Of a DNA stretch of 64,000 nucleotides, positions 26,593 to 40,627 are shown piece after piece. Under the pieces are notes generated by a model that was not told the origin of the DNA, did not search any database, and was given only the letters and a program-made list of their open reading frames with translations. Source of the DNA: Xylanibacter rarus (GTDB taxonomy: Bacteria; Bacteroidota; Bacteroidia; Bacteroidales; Bacteroidaceae); assembly GCF_001275135.1 (NCBI RefSeq), contig NZ_LFQU01000004.1, positions 62,001-126,000 on the forward strand, given 5' to 3'. A program made the translations under genes and the position numbers. Position 1 is the first letter of the stretch, and the number at the start of each line of letters is the position of its first letter.

Positions 26593-28104
26593 ATGAAATC
26601 TAAAATATTGTTTGCATTCGGAATGCTTTCAGTGTTCACCCTGTCAGGATGTAGCGACGACTTTCTTGACCTGACACCTCCTACCGACACAGTGGGTGAA
26701 TACTTCAACACACAGGAGCACGTTGAGGAGGCTCTGGTGGCTGCATACAATCCTCTGCAGTGGCCCGACTGGGGCAACGGCTACTATTGCCCAATCAACC
26801 TGATGAGCGACATCATGGCCGACGACATCTGGGTGGGCGGCTCGAGCAAGACCGACAACCAGTTCTGGCACCTCATGATGAACTTTGAGGCGCTGCCAAA
26901 CCAGACTCCCGCAGGCTTGTGGACCGACGAATATTCAGGCGTCAAGCGCGCCAACGACGTGCTGAGCTATATCAACGACTCGCGCGACGAGCTGAGCCAG
27001 GACTTCATCGACAAGGCTTCGGCAGAAGCACGCGTGCTGAGAGCCTACTATTATAATAACCTCTGGAAGTTCTGGGGCAACATTCCTTTCTTCACGGACA
27101 ATCTTGAGGCAATGCCATACACGGCTCCGCAGCTGAAGGCCGACGAGGTTTACGAAAACGTGATAACCGACCTGAAGGACGTACTCGACAAAAACCTGCT
27201 GCCGATGAAGGCAGACGAGAGCGAGCTTGGCCGCGTAACACAGGCTATGGGATACATGCTCTACACCGAGATGGTGATGTATCAGAACGACGAGAGCAGA
27301 TACGGACAGGCCCTGCAGTATATGAGAGACATAATAAGCAGCGGACTCTACGACCTGAATCCTGACTATGCAGCCCTTTGGAAGGAGTCGGGCGAATGGT
27401 GCCAGGAGTCGATATGGGAAATCAACTATAAGTCGGAGAATGCCGTTCGCTCATACAGCAACCCGCTGGCTTCGGGCGGTACGGTGCTGCCAAGACTGAT
27501 AAGCCCCAACCAATGGGTTGACGGCACAGCCGGAGTGGCAGGCGGATGGGGATTCTGTCCGGTGCGCACAGAGACCTACGAGCGCTATGCAGGCAACGAC
27601 ACACGCCGCGACGCAACATGCTTCAACGCCGCTGCCAACGGCGAATATAACAAACGCTATCAGGACACGGGCTTCTTCCTGGCTAAATATATTGCCACAC
27701 CCGACGGCAACGCAGGACAGAAGGCCGATGCCGACCTCAACTTTAACAACAACCTGAGAGTTTACCGCTATGCTGAATGTCTGCTCAACGCTGCCGAACT
27801 GATACTGAAGACGGGCGGTGACCAGGCTGAAGCGCTGAGATATGTCAACCTGGTAAGACAGAGAGCGCACATAGCCACACTTGAAAGTGTGAGCGAAGAC
27901 ATAATAATAAGAGAGCGCCAGCTCGAGTTCGTGGGCGAAGGCAAACGCTACTGGGACCTCGTACGCACAGGCAAGGCACCTCAGGTGCTCGTTCCAGATG
28001 AGTATGGCTACCGCACAAACACATGGTCTGAGAGCAAGAAATATCTGCCGATACCTGACACTGAGATGTCGTCAGACCCGAACCTTAAACAAAACGATTA
28101 TTAA
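26593..28104 (+). CDS. SusD/RagB family nutrient-binding outer-membrane lipoprotein
   Basis: A 503-residue surface lipoprotein with lipobox TLSGC (Cys20). The mature N-terminus SDDFLDLTPPTDTVGEYFNT is a typical SusD start. The helical TPR-like scaffold includes AEARVLRAYYYNNLWKFWG near 140, and the conserved C-terminal part contains ILKTGGDQAEALRYVNLVRQ and ERQLEFVGEGKRYWDLVRTG. It forms the lid of the SusC transporter and binds the glycan. Located between susC and the glycan-binding lipoprotein gene, clearly one transcript. Confidence 0.95.
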   Translation: MKSKILFAFGMLSVFTLSGCSDDFLDLTPPTDTVGEYFNTQEHVEEALVAAYNPLQWPDWGNGYYCPINLMSDIMADDIWVGGSSKTDNQFWHLMMNFEALPNQTPAGLWTDEYSGVKRANDVLSYINDSRDELSQDFIDKASAEARVLRAYYYNNLWKFWGNIPFFTDNLEAMPYTAPQLKADEVYENVITDLKDVLDKNLLPMKADESELGRVTQAMGYMLYTEMVMYQNDESRYGQALQYMRDIISSGLYDLNPDYAALWKESGEWCQESIWEINYKSENAVRSYSNPLASGGTVLPRLISPNQWVDGTAGVAGGWGFCPVRTETYERYAGNDTRRDATCFNAAANGEYNKRYQDTGFFLAKYIATPDGNAGQKADADLNFNNNLRVYRYAECLLNAAELILKTGGDQAEALRYVNLVRQRAHIATLESVSEDIIIRERQLEFVGEGKRYWDLVRTGKAPQVLVPDEYGYRTNTWSESKKYLPIPDTEMSSDPNLKQNDY

Positions 28105-28110
28105 AAAAAG

Positions 28111-29490
28111 ATGAAAGCTATGAACAAGACATATAAAATATTTGGGAGCGCGCTGATGCTGCTGGGCCTCACTCTCGGCTCATGCTCGCCCGAAAGCTTT
28201 GAGGGTGCCGACCCCAACGGACTGCCCGACGCAGCAGCGTATGAGGAGTTTGTACACGTAACGGTTAATCAGGAGACCAACTATGCCGTGTTCTCATTCG
28301 ACGAGCAGCCCGGCGTGACACCTGTATGGATTATAGACGGAACTAAATACTCTACCGCAACGGTTGACTCTCAGTTCTACCGCAAGGCAGGCGACTACAC
28401 TGTTGCGCTGCAGATAAGAAACCGCAACGGCATGAGCGACGGCCAGATAACACGCACATTCCACATTGACAAGACACGAATAAGCGGATTTGGCGGATTC
28501 AAGGAGGACAGCGAGTTCAACATGTGGCGCAAGGCCAACATCGGCGATCCGTCGTTCTATTATGCTCCGGGATGGGCTCAGGCTGCCGACCCGACATGTG
28601 TCAAGAACGGTTATGACTATAGCATAACTCTGCCTTCAGCCACTTCAGAGAGATGGCAGGCTCAGATGTTCCTCGAAACAGACATGTCCACATCGGCAGA
28701 CAAGACATACGACTTCTCTGTAATACTGACTTCAAGCACCGATCATCCTGCTGTCATGGTGAAACTTGTTGACGCAAGCGACGACAACGTGTTCTACTTT
28801 GCCGAGGAAGTCGAGCTGAAGGCCGGTGAGCCTAAATGTTTCTGGAAGAGCGACATGGCGGGACTCGACATCAGCAAGCTGAAACTTGTGTTCGACTTCG
28901 GCGGAAACGCTGCCAACACGAGCATCAACATTGAGAGCCTCGTGCTGAAAGACCATGCCAACGATGACGGAACCGTGCTGCCGGAGGTTGACACCGACGA
29001 CACCGTATATGACTACGACGCTGAGACGAACCTATGGAAACCGGTTGATGACAACGGCGCATTCACCACAGAATTCTACTATGCACCGGGATGGAGCCAG
29101 ATAGCCGACCCGGCATTCACCGCCAGCAACGGCACATACACGGTGGTTCTGCCCGAGGCTACATTTGAGCAGTGGCAGGCACAGGTGAAGCTCCACACTG
29201 ACATCCCGGCCGAGGCAGGCGTAAAATACGACTTCTGCTGCACGCTGCACGCATCTGCCGCGACAAAGGGCGTTACGGTGAAGCTGACCGACAGCGCATC
29301 AGACGACAACTATCTGTTCATGAAGAAGGTTGACCTCGACGCCGATGCCGACTACACGCTGAAGGTTCCGGCAAGCGTTATGGCTACAGGTGCCGCCGAC
29401 AAACTGACTCTCGTGGTCGACTACGGAGGCAATCCGGCTGGTCTGACGGCATCTATAAGCAAGATAGTTCTGCAGAAAACAATAGAATAA
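28111..29490 (+). CDS. Surface glycan-binding lipoprotein with PKD-like and two tandem carbohydrate-binding-like modules
   Basis: A 459-residue lipoprotein (lipobox LTLGSC, Cys25) starting 6 bp after the SusD stop. A PKD/Ig-like domain covers about residues 45-125. Two homologous modules follow (about 127-290 and 305-458); both contain FYYAPGW, a WQAQ segment followed by a KTYDF/VKYDF strand, a VKL(V/T)DxxxDDN strand and a DYGGN/DFGGN turn. This arrangement matches SusE-position surface glycan-binding proteins of beta-glucan loci, but the ligand is inferred from neighbouring GH16 and GH3 genes. A start at the second Met (28120) is also possible. A terminator follows. Confidence 0.82.
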   Translation: MKAMNKTYKIFGSALMLLGLTLGSCSPESFEGADPNGLPDAAAYEEFVHVTVNQETNYAVFSFDEQPGVTPVWIIDGTKYSTATVDSQFYRKAGDYTVALQIRNRNGMSDGQITRTFHIDKTRISGFGGFKEDSEFNMWRKANIGDPSFYYAPGWAQAADPTCVKNGYDYSITLPSATSERWQAQMFLETDMSTSADKTYDFSVILTSSTDHPAVMVKLVDASDDNVFYFAEEVELKAGEPKCFWKSDMAGLDISKLKLVFDFGGNAANTSINIESLVLKDHANDDGTVLPEVDTDDTVYDYDAETNLWKPVDDNGAFTTEFYYAPGWSQIADPAFTASNGTYTVVLPEATFEQWQAQVKLHTDIPAEAGVKYDFCCTLHASAATKGVTVKLTDSASDDNYLFMKKVDLDADADYTLKVPASVMATGAADKLTLVVDYGGNPAGLTASISKIVLQKTIE

Positions 29491-29503
29491 TCTTTTTCAT
29501 ATT

Positions 29504-29549
29504 CCGGCGGAAAGGGCCCATGGCTCTTGCCCGCCGGGACTTTTCTTTT
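29504..29549 (+). terminator. Intrinsic terminator after the susCD-SGBP transcript
   Basis: CCGGCGG (29504-29510) pairs with CCGCCGG (29531-29537), with an inner partial stem, followed by ACTTTTCTTTTA. It would separate the transport genes from the downstream hydrolases. Confidence 0.75.
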
Positions 29550-29677
29550 ACTCGTTTCTAAATTATTTTTTTACCTTTCGATGCTTGTCGCAGACATATC
29601 CCACACCGCCGTAAAGGCCGCACAGCACCCACGCAAGGCACGCCTGCGGGGAGCTTGGGGAGCGTCTGCGGCAGCTT

Positions 29678-29797
29678 TATTTGCAAAAGACCGCAAATGA
29701 GGTTCCAAAAGGCCACCTTTTACAGGCTAAAAGGCCGTCTTTTGGAAGCTAAAAGGGCACCTTTTGCAACGCATTGAGGGTCAAGGCGTTACGCAGC
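29678..29797 (-). repeat. 22-bp-periodic interspersed element, copy 6
   Basis: Modules at 29685, 29707, 29729 and 29751; the first is degenerate. The leader on the minus strand is CGTAACGCCTTGACCCTCAA. It lies between the terminator and the GH16 gene, in the middle of the polysaccharide locus. The rest of the 29491-29849 gap shows no gene and no convincing -7 box. Confidence 0.9.
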
Positions 29798-29849
29798 CGT
29801 GCGAAACCAATGCGGCACAGGGCTGTAAATGCGAAAGAAAGACATCATC

Positions 29850-31208
29850 ATGGATATGAAGAAATATATTTTTGTTACAATATTTTCCGTGTTTGCCCTC
29901 ACGTCGTCGAGCTGCAGCAACAGCGACGACGACGGTCAGGCTGAGGCAGGCATATCGGTAAAGTGCTCGCCCGAAGAGATAACGGCAGGCGCAGCCGGAG
30001 GAACATTCAGCATAGACGTAACGTCTACCGGCAAGGGATGGACAGCCTACACGCCCGACACATGGATGGGCATCAGCCTCGACGGCACCACGGCTGACAA
30101 GGGAACCATAAAGCTCAGCGTCAGCGCCAACAAGGGCACGGAGGCACGCTCGGGCATGGTGGTGGTGCGCTCGGGCACTGTGCGCGACACTGTGAAAGTA
30201 AGTCAGACCGCCACGATAGGCGTTGCCGAAACTTCGGTCTATGCCCCTTCTGCCGGCGGAACGTTCAGCGTCGGGGTGAGTTCGAACGGCAACTTCACGG
30301 CATCTGCCGACGTGGCATGGATAAAGGCCACAGCCGCGGCAGGAGCGGTGAGCATAGAAGTGGAGCCGAGCAACGAACTGAAGTCGCGCTCGGGCATCGT
30401 TACCGTAGCCTCATCCGAAGGTTCTCAGCAGATAAGCGTAGTGCAGGAGTCGGCGCCCGACAACAACATCAGCGTGCCCGAAGGCTACCGCCTGGTGTGG
30501 AACGACGAGTTTGACCAAGGCACAACGCTCAACACCGCATGGTGGACTCACGAGGAGCAGGGCCCGGGATGGGTAAACAACGAGCTGCAGACCTATGTGG
30601 ACGGACAGGCTGCAGGCCGCCGCGTAACAGAGATTGCCGATGGAAAGCTCAGCATCAACTGCTTCAAGGCCGGCTCTGCGATATACTCAGGACGAGTATA
30701 TGCCAACGTGTCGACAGGCTGGAAGTACGGATGGTTTGAGGCACGCATAAAGCTTCCCAAGGGCAAGGGCACGTGGCCTGCCTTCTGGATGATGCCTGCG
30801 GGCAACGACTTCGCCACAAACCCGTGGCCGCGCTGCGGCGAGATAGACATCATGGAGGAAGTGGGAGCCGACCCGGGCGACGTGTCGTCGACCATACACT
30901 GCCAGAAATACAACAACACGGGCACTGCCATAGAGCATGCGACGCTGCACGTTGCCGACGCCGAAGACGAGTTCCACGTGTATGCCTGCGAGTGGACGCC
31001 CGACCATCTGAAGTTTTATGTCGACGGAAAGATGATTCTCGACTATGCCAACGACGGCTCAGGCGTTGAGGCATGGCCCTTCGACAAGCCCTTCTACATC
31101 ATCCTCAACCTTGCGTGGGGAGGCGACTGGGGCGGATACAAGGGCACCGACGACAGCGCACTGCCGGCGACCATGAAGGTCGACTACGTGCGCGTGTTCC
31201 AGAAGTAG
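29850..31208 (+). CDS. GH16 endo-beta-glucanase (laminarinase type) lipoprotein with two BACON domains
   Basis: A 452-residue surface lipoprotein: MDMKKYIFVTIFSVFALTSSSC gives lipobox Cys22. Two BACON domains follow (about 30-110 and 115-200), with repeated phrases AGGTFSIDV/AGGTFSVGV, ARSGMVVVRS and SRSGIVTVAS. The GH16 catalytic domain runs from about 208 to the end. Its active-site motif GEIDIMEEVG has nucleophile E331, D333 and acid/base E336, the form with the extra Met typical of beta-1,3-glucanases. It would cleave beta-1,3- or mixed-linkage glucan at the cell surface. In-frame Mets at 29829 and 29856 are alternative starts. Confidence 0.92.
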   Translation: MDMKKYIFVTIFSVFALTSSSCSNSDDDGQAEAGISVKCSPEEITAGAAGGTFSIDVTSTGKGWTAYTPDTWMGISLDGTTADKGTIKLSVSANKGTEARSGMVVVRSGTVRDTVKVSQTATIGVAETSVYAPSAGGTFSVGVSSNGNFTASADVAWIKATAAAGAVSIEVEPSNELKSRSGIVTVASSEGSQQISVVQESAPDNNISVPEGYRLVWNDEFDQGTTLNTAWWTHEEQGPGWVNNELQTYVDGQAAGRRVTEIADGKLSINCFKAGSAIYSGRVYANVSTGWKYGWFEARIKLPKGKGTWPAFWMMPAGNDFATNPWPRCGEIDIMEEVGADPGDVSSTIHCQKYNNTGTAIEHATLHVADAEDEFHVYACEWTPDHLKFYVDGKMILDYANDGSGVEAWPFDKPFYIILNLAWGGDWGGYKGTDDSALPATMKVDYVRVFQK

Positions 31209-31252
31209 CCCTCACACATATCACATAATGAAACTAAAAACACTTACATAAC

Positions 31253-33493
31253 ATGAAAATCTTTATTAAATCCATACCGGCCCTGCTCCTAGGCGTATGC
31301 TCAATGAGCGCCGCCGCACAGGGCATGCCGGTGTATCTCGATGAGACCAAACCCATTGAAGAGAGAGTGGAAGACGCCCTGAAGCGCATGACGCTCGACG
31401 AGAAGATTGCCGTAATCCACGCTCAGAGCAAGTTCAGCTCGCCCGGAGTAAAACGTCTGGGCATACCGGAGTTCTGGACCGACGACGGCCCTCACGGCGT
31501 GCGCCCCGACGTGCTGTGGGACAAATGGGAGCAGGCAGGCCAGACCAACGACTCGTGTGTGGCATTTCCGGCGCTAACGTGCCTTGCCGCCACATGGAAT
31601 CCTGCCATAAGCCGCCTCTACGGCGAAAGCCTCGGCGAGGAGGCTCTCTATCGCCGCAAGGACATGATTCTTGGCCCCGGCGTCAACATCTACCGCACTC
31701 CGCTGGGCGGACGCAACTTTGAATACATGGGCGAAGACCCCTACCTTGCCTCACGCATGGTGGTGCCCTACATCCAGGGCATGCAGTCAAAGGGCGTGGC
31801 AGCCTGCGTTAAGCACTTCGCTCTCAACAACGATGAGGAATACCGGCATCAGGTAAACGTCATAGTTGACGACCGTGCGCTCCACGAAATTTATCTTCCT
31901 GCCTTCAAGGCTGCCGTAACCGAGGCCGGAGTATGGGGCATAATGGGTGCCTACAACATGTACAAGAATCAGCACAACTGCCACAACCAGTGGCTGCTCA
32001 ACGACATACTGAAGGGCCAGTGGCGCTTCGACGGCGTGGTGGTATCCGACTGGGGCGGCGCACACGACACCCGTCAGGCTGTTGAGAACGGACTCGACAT
32101 GGAGTTCGGCACATGGACCGACGGCCTTGCCTTCGGCACTTCAGATGCCTACGACAACTATTATCTGGCTTCGCCTTACCGCAAACTGATACAGGACGGC
32201 ACCTACACGGAGAAGGAACTCAACGACAAGGTCAAACGTGTGCTGCGCCTTTTCTTCCGCACAAACATGAACCGCAACCGCCAGTTTGGCTCGCTCTGCT
32301 CTGAAGCTCACTACGACGCCGCACGCAAAATAGCCGCCGAAGGCATCGTCCTGCTGCAGAACAAGGGCCGCGTGCTGCCCATCGACACGCTGAAGGCACG
32401 CCGCGTGCTCGTCGTCGGCGAGAATGCCATCAAGATGATGACCGTAGGCGGCGGCAGCTCTTCGCTCAAGGCGCAGCATGAGGAACTGCCTCTCGACGGT
32501 CTGAAGGCTTGTCTCGAAGGCATGAACATCGAGGTTGACTATGCCCGCGGATATGTAGGCGACATCACAGGCGAGTACAACGGCGTAACCACAGGACAGC
32601 AACTTGCTGACAGCCGCTCGCCCGAAGAGCTTATAGCCGAAGCCGTAGACAAGGCGCGCAAGGCCGACTACGTGGTGTTCTTCGGCGGACTCAACAAGAG
32701 CGACTACCAGGATGCCGAGGGTCACGACCGCAAGTCTTACTCCCTGCCCTATGATCAGGACAAGGTGGTGGAGGCTCTTGCCAAGGCCAACAGGCGTCTG
32801 ATATTCGTCAACATATCGGGCAACGCCGTGGCAATGCCGTGGAAGAGCTCGGTGCCCGCAATAGTTCAGGGCTGGTTCCTCGGCTCAACGGCAGGCCATG
32901 CTCTTGCCGACGTGCTGACAGGACGCACCAACCCGTCGGGCAAACTGCCATTCACATGGCCGGCATCGCTCAACGATGTGGGTGCGCACAAGCTCAACAC
33001 ATATCCCGGAACATGGCGCGCCGACAAGAAAATCATTGACGAAGAGTATAAGGAAGGCATCTTTGTGGGCTACCGCTGGGCTGACAAGGAGAAGACAAAG
33101 CCGCTCTTTGCCTTCGGACACGGCGAGAGCTACACGAGCTTCAGAATAGGCAAGGCAAAGGCAAGTGCCGCAAGCATCACCACAGCCGACAGCCTTTCGT
33201 TCACCGTCAGCGTCACCAACACGGGCAAGGTGGCAGGCTCTGAGACGGTGCAGCTCTACATTCACGACTGCGAGTCGTCGCTTCCGCGCCCCTACAAGGA
33301 GCTTAAAGGATTCAGGAAAGTTTATCTCCAGCCGGGCGAAACCAAGGAAGTAACCATAACAATAGGCAAAGACGCCCTCAGCTTCTACGACGACAAGGCT
33401 GCCAGCTGGACCGCAGAGCCTGGACATTTTGAGGCTCTCGTGGGCAACGCTTCAGACAATATTGTGAGCAAAGTGGCGTTTACTCTGAAATAG
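31253..33493 (+). CDS. GH3 beta-glucosidase
   Basis: A 746-residue exported glycoside hydrolase family 3 enzyme with signal peptide MKIFIKSIPALLLGVCSMSAAAQ. The N-terminal TIM barrel has TDDGPHGVRPD near 80, ACVKHFALNN near 185 and the nucleophile D266 in VVSDWGG. The alpha/beta sandwich domain follows, with EGIVLLQNKGRVLPID near 365. A C-terminal fibronectin-III-like domain (about 640-746) contains LKGFRKVYLQPGE. It presumably hydrolyses glucan oligosaccharides in the periplasm. It lies 44 bp after GH16 and 27 bp before the second GH3. Confidence 0.92.
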   Translation: MKIFIKSIPALLLGVCSMSAAAQGMPVYLDETKPIEERVEDALKRMTLDEKIAVIHAQSKFSSPGVKRLGIPEFWTDDGPHGVRPDVLWDKWEQAGQTNDSCVAFPALTCLAATWNPAISRLYGESLGEEALYRRKDMILGPGVNIYRTPLGGRNFEYMGEDPYLASRMVVPYIQGMQSKGVAACVKHFALNNDEEYRHQVNVIVDDRALHEIYLPAFKAAVTEAGVWGIMGAYNMYKNQHNCHNQWLLNDILKGQWRFDGVVVSDWGGAHDTRQAVENGLDMEFGTWTDGLAFGTSDAYDNYYLASPYRKLIQDGTYTEKELNDKVKRVLRLFFRTNMNRNRQFGSLCSEAHYDAARKIAAEGIVLLQNKGRVLPIDTLKARRVLVVGENAIKMMTVGGGSSSLKAQHEELPLDGLKACLEGMNIEVDYARGYVGDITGEYNGVTTGQQLADSRSPEELIAEAVDKARKADYVVFFGGLNKSDYQDAEGHDRKSYSLPYDQDKVVEALAKANRRLIFVNISGNAVAMPWKSSVPAIVQGWFLGSTAGHALADVLTGRTNPSGKLPFTWPASLNDVGAHKLNTYPGTWRADKKIIDEEYKEGIFVGYRWADKEKTKPLFAFGHGESYTSFRIGKAKASAASITTADSLSFTVSVTNTGKVAGSETVQLYIHDCESSLPRPYKELKGFRKVYLQPGETKEVTITIGKDALSFYDDKAASWTAEPGHFEALVGNASDNIVSKVAFTLK

Positions 33494-33520
33494 TCATTGA
33501 CATCTAAAGACATAAATCAT

Positions 33521-37646
<4,126 letters not shown>

Positions 37647-37704
37647 CACATAACGCCATACTGGCAGCAATCACACAAGGTACGGCGGCCTACAGCCCGA
37701 CCAT

Positions 37705-37823
37705 TGCATAACCCATTGACGCTCAATGCGTTGCAAAAGGTCATCTTTTAGCTCCTGAAAGGTGGCCTTTTAGCGTGCAATATGTGGTCTTTTGCAATGC
37801 GAAATGGCACATATTGGAAAACC
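37705..37823 (+). repeat. 22-bp-periodic interspersed element, copy 7
   Basis: Leader ATAACCCATTGACGCTCAAT, then modules at 37735, 37757, 37779 and 37801, ending GGAAAAC. Only a few substitutions separate it from copy 5, 15 kb away. Confidence 0.92.
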
Positions 37824-37881
37824 TGGGGGAAACACTTAACCATGACAAGGGCTGAAAATACTGAAACATTTGGGATAATCC

Positions 37882-37912
37882 TTTGCCGTTAAGGCTATTT
37901 TTCTTATTTTTG
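37882..37912 (+). promoter_or_regulatory. Promoter for the GH31 gene (shared sequence with 15212-15242)
   Basis: TTTG at 37882-37885, 19-bp spacer, TATTTTTG at 37905-37912. The box-to-box sequence TTTGCCGTTAAGGC then ATTTTTCTTA is nearly the same as upstream of the beta-helix gene. Confidence 0.7.
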
Positions 37913-37917
37913 CAACA

Positions 37918-38309
37918 TAGCTCCTGCACGCCCACTACAGGGCAACGGCTGCAGGACGGGCCGTAAGCAGACCGCACGCGGACACACGGCTACGGCAACG
38001 GACAACACGATAATACGCAAACAACAATGGACAGAGAGCGACGCTCGAACATTATGCCTTATGGCATAGTACAAAAACAACACCGCTGCGTCATATCTAC
38101 AGCCACGGCAACTCATGCCGCCGCAGGCCGCAACGGCACACCGGCACGCAGCCGGCGCACACAAGCCACACGGCCACAAGACAAAACCTGAAAAGCATAA
38201 TAACAGAAGGCATAATTAGCACAGCCGCGCCCCCGGCCACGAAACACTAACGGCAAGGGGACGGAGGACTGAAAAAGCCGGCAAAAAACATATAAAAACA
38301 AACAAAAAA
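37918..38309 (+). other. Long GC-rich 5' leader of GH31 with a possible small ORF
   Basis: About 390 nt separate the predicted transcription start from the GH31 ATG. It contains an ATG-initiated 54-codon frame at 38027-38191 (begins MDRERRSNIMPYG, ends RPQDKT). The composition is A/C/G-rich with few stops in any frame, so this small frame could be chance. No terminator or known riboswitch was recognised. Confidence 0.3.
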
Positions 38310-40553
38310 ATGAAACCCACAAACTACCATCTTTTCGACTTTCTCGACTTCGACGTCAGCCTTAGCCGCAACGAGTCGCTATGGAAGGCATGCAAACCCT
38401 CAGCCGTGTTCGAGAACGACGGCGACATCTGCGTGCTCGTTCCGTTCCAGAAGCAGATACTGGCCAACGACATGGCAGCCGACACCGGCGTGCCGCGTGA
38501 GGAATATACGCTCATCATCAGGCAGTATGAGCCAAAGATCCTGCGCCTGTTCATAGGCTTCGGCGAGGAGCAGATGACCGACGAGTCGGAGATGTTGCAG
38601 ATGAGCGACAGGGTTAAGAAGACGCCGCTGAGCGTAAGCTTCGGCAACGGCCGATGGACCGTCACCGACCCCGAAGGCACCGTCAGGGCCGTTATCAACA
38701 TACAGGAGCCCGAGCTCGACCGCTGGAGCACGCTGCTGCCCGACCCGCAGGAGACGCTCGACATAAGGCTGTATCCCGACGGAAAGCGCGAGATACGCCT
38801 GGCCGCCTACGACCACTTCTCGCCTCCGCGCTACGACGCGCTGCCCATAGGCTTCTGCAAGCTTGACGGACAGAAGGAGCGCGCCACGATGTCGTTCGAG
38901 TGCAAGGCCGACGAATGTTTTGCCGGAACGGGCGAACGCTTCACCAAGATGGACCTCAGCGGACAGACGTTCTTCCTCAAGAACCAGGACGGACAGGGCG
39001 TAAACAACCGCCGCACATATAAGAACATTCCGTTCTACGTGTCGAGCCGCATGTACGGAGCATTCTATCACACCTGCGCCCACAGCAAGCTGTCGCTCGC
39101 CGGAGTGTCAACGCGCTCGGTAGAGTTCCTCAGCGACCAGGCCATGCTCGACGTATTCCTCATCGGAGGCGACTCTATGGAGGAGATTATCCGCGGCTAC
39201 CGCGACCTGACGGGCTACCCCTCGATGCCTCCCTTGTGGAGCTTCGGCGTGTGGATGAGCCGCATGACATACTTCAGTGCCGACGAGGTGAACGAGATTT
39301 GCGACCGCATGCGCCGCGAACATTATCCCTGCGACGTGATACACTTGGACACCGGCTGGTTTAAGACCGACTGGCTGTGCGAATGGAAGTTCAACGAAGA
39401 GCGCTTCCCCGACCCCGAAGGCTTCATCCGCGGCCTGAAGGACAAGGGCTACCGCGTAACTCTGTGGCAGCTGCCCTACGTGGCTGAGGATGCCGAACAG
39501 ATTGACGAGGCGCGCAAGAACCACTATATCTGCACGCTGACAAAGCAGCAGGAGGGCGAAGGTTCTAACTTCTCGGCCCTCGACTACGCCGGAACAATCG
39601 ACTTCACCGACCCCGCCGCCACCGAGTGGTACAAGGGTTTGCTGCGCCGTCTGCTGAACATGGGCGTGGCAGCGATAAAGACCGACTTCGGCGAAAACAT
39701 CCACATGGATGCCATCTACAAGAACATGAAGCCCGAACTGCTCAACAATCTCTATGCGCTGCTGTATCAGAAGGCTGCCTATGAGGTTACCAAGGAGGTT
39801 ACGGGCGACGGCATAGTATGGGCAAGAGCTGCCTGGGCGGGCTGCCAGCGCTATCCTCTGCACTGGGGAGGCGACTCATGCAGCTCGTGGGACGGCATGG
39901 CCGGATCGCTCAAGGGCGGACTTCACTTCGGTCTGTCGGGCTTCGCCTTCTGGAGCCACGACGTGCCCGGATTCCACACTCTGCCCAACTTCATGAACTC
40001 ACGTGTACGTGATGACGTCTACGTCCGCTGGACTCAGTTCGGCGTCTTCTCGTCACACATCCGCTATCACGGCACCAACAAGCGCGAGCCTTGGCACTAC
40101 CCTGCCATCGCCCCGATAGTGAAGAGATGGTGGCAGCTGCGCTATAAGCTCATACCTTACATCCTTCAGGAAAGCCGGAAGGCCGTAAGCGGCGGCTCAA
40201 CGGTGCTCCAGGCGCTGATATTCCATCACCCGGACGACCCCATGTGCTGGCATATCGACGACGAATATTACTTCGGCGACGACTTCCTCGTGGCTCCCGT
40301 GATGAACAGCGAAGGCCGCCGCGACGTCTATTTGCCTGAAGGCAACTGGGTGAACTTCTTCACCGGCGAGCGCTACAGCGGCGGAAAGTGGCTCAAAGAC
40401 CTCAATGTGCCGCTCGAACTGATGCCCGTCTACGTGCGCGAAGGTGCCGAAATACCTGTTTATCCCGAGCCGGTAGACTGCACAGACGACATGGACCTGA
40501 GCAAGACAGAATATATAAAGATTGACGGAAGGTTTGGAGGGATTGAGTGGTAA
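38310..40553 (+). CDS. GH31 alpha-glycosidase, YicI-like (alpha-xylosidase/alpha-glucosidase)
   Basis: A 747-residue GH31 enzyme with no signal peptide, hence cytoplasmic. An N-terminal beta-sandwich (about 1-260) precedes the TIM barrel. The nucleophile is D459 in AAIKTDFGENI and the acid/base D522 in HWGGDSCSSWDGM, with the following GSLKGGLHFGLSGFAFWSHD characteristic of the YicI branch. That branch favours alpha-xylosides, but isoprimeverose or maltose-type substrates cannot be told apart here. It follows the DUF6377 regulator after 663 bp with its own promoter, so an alpha-linked substrate may be handled alongside the beta-glucan locus. Confidence 0.9.
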   Translation: MKPTNYHLFDFLDFDVSLSRNESLWKACKPSAVFENDGDICVLVPFQKQILANDMAADTGVPREEYTLIIRQYEPKILRLFIGFGEEQMTDESEMLQMSDRVKKTPLSVSFGNGRWTVTDPEGTVRAVINIQEPELDRWSTLLPDPQETLDIRLYPDGKREIRLAAYDHFSPPRYDALPIGFCKLDGQKERATMSFECKADECFAGTGERFTKMDLSGQTFFLKNQDGQGVNNRRTYKNIPFYVSSRMYGAFYHTCAHSKLSLAGVSTRSVEFLSDQAMLDVFLIGGDSMEEIIRGYRDLTGYPSMPPLWSFGVWMSRMTYFSADEVNEICDRMRREHYPCDVIHLDTGWFKTDWLCEWKFNEERFPDPEGFIRGLKDKGYRVTLWQLPYVAEDAEQIDEARKNHYICTLTKQQEGEGSNFSALDYAGTIDFTDPAATEWYKGLLRRLLNMGVAAIKTDFGENIHMDAIYKNMKPELLNNLYALLYQKAAYEVTKEVTGDGIVWARAAWAGCQRYPLHWGGDSCSSWDGMAGSLKGGLHFGLSGFAFWSHDVPGFHTLPNFMNSRVRDDVYVRWTQFGVFSSHIRYHGTNKREPWHYPAIAPIVKRWWQLRYKLIPYILQESRKAVSGGSTVLQALIFHHPDDPMCWHIDDEYYFGDDFLVAPVMNSEGRRDVYLPEGNWVNFFTGERYSGGKWLKDLNVPLELMPVYVREGAEIPVYPEPVDCTDDMDLSKTEYIKIDGRFGGIEW

Positions 40554-40566
40554 TAGGTTAAATTGG

Positions 40567-40627
40567 TAGTTAAAGGAGTTAAAGTAGTTATCGCCGGCCG
40601 TGCCGGCTAGGAGTTAAAGCCATTAGT
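40567..40627 (+). repeat. AGTTAAAG / GCCGGC hairpin repeat, copy A
   Basis: TAGTTAAAGGAGTTAAAG, then TAGTTATC, the hairpin GCCGGC-CGT-GCCGGC (40593-40607), then TAGGAGTTAAAGCCATT. It is the inverted counterpart of the leaders at 40893-40952 and 44166-44229. Confidence 0.75.
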
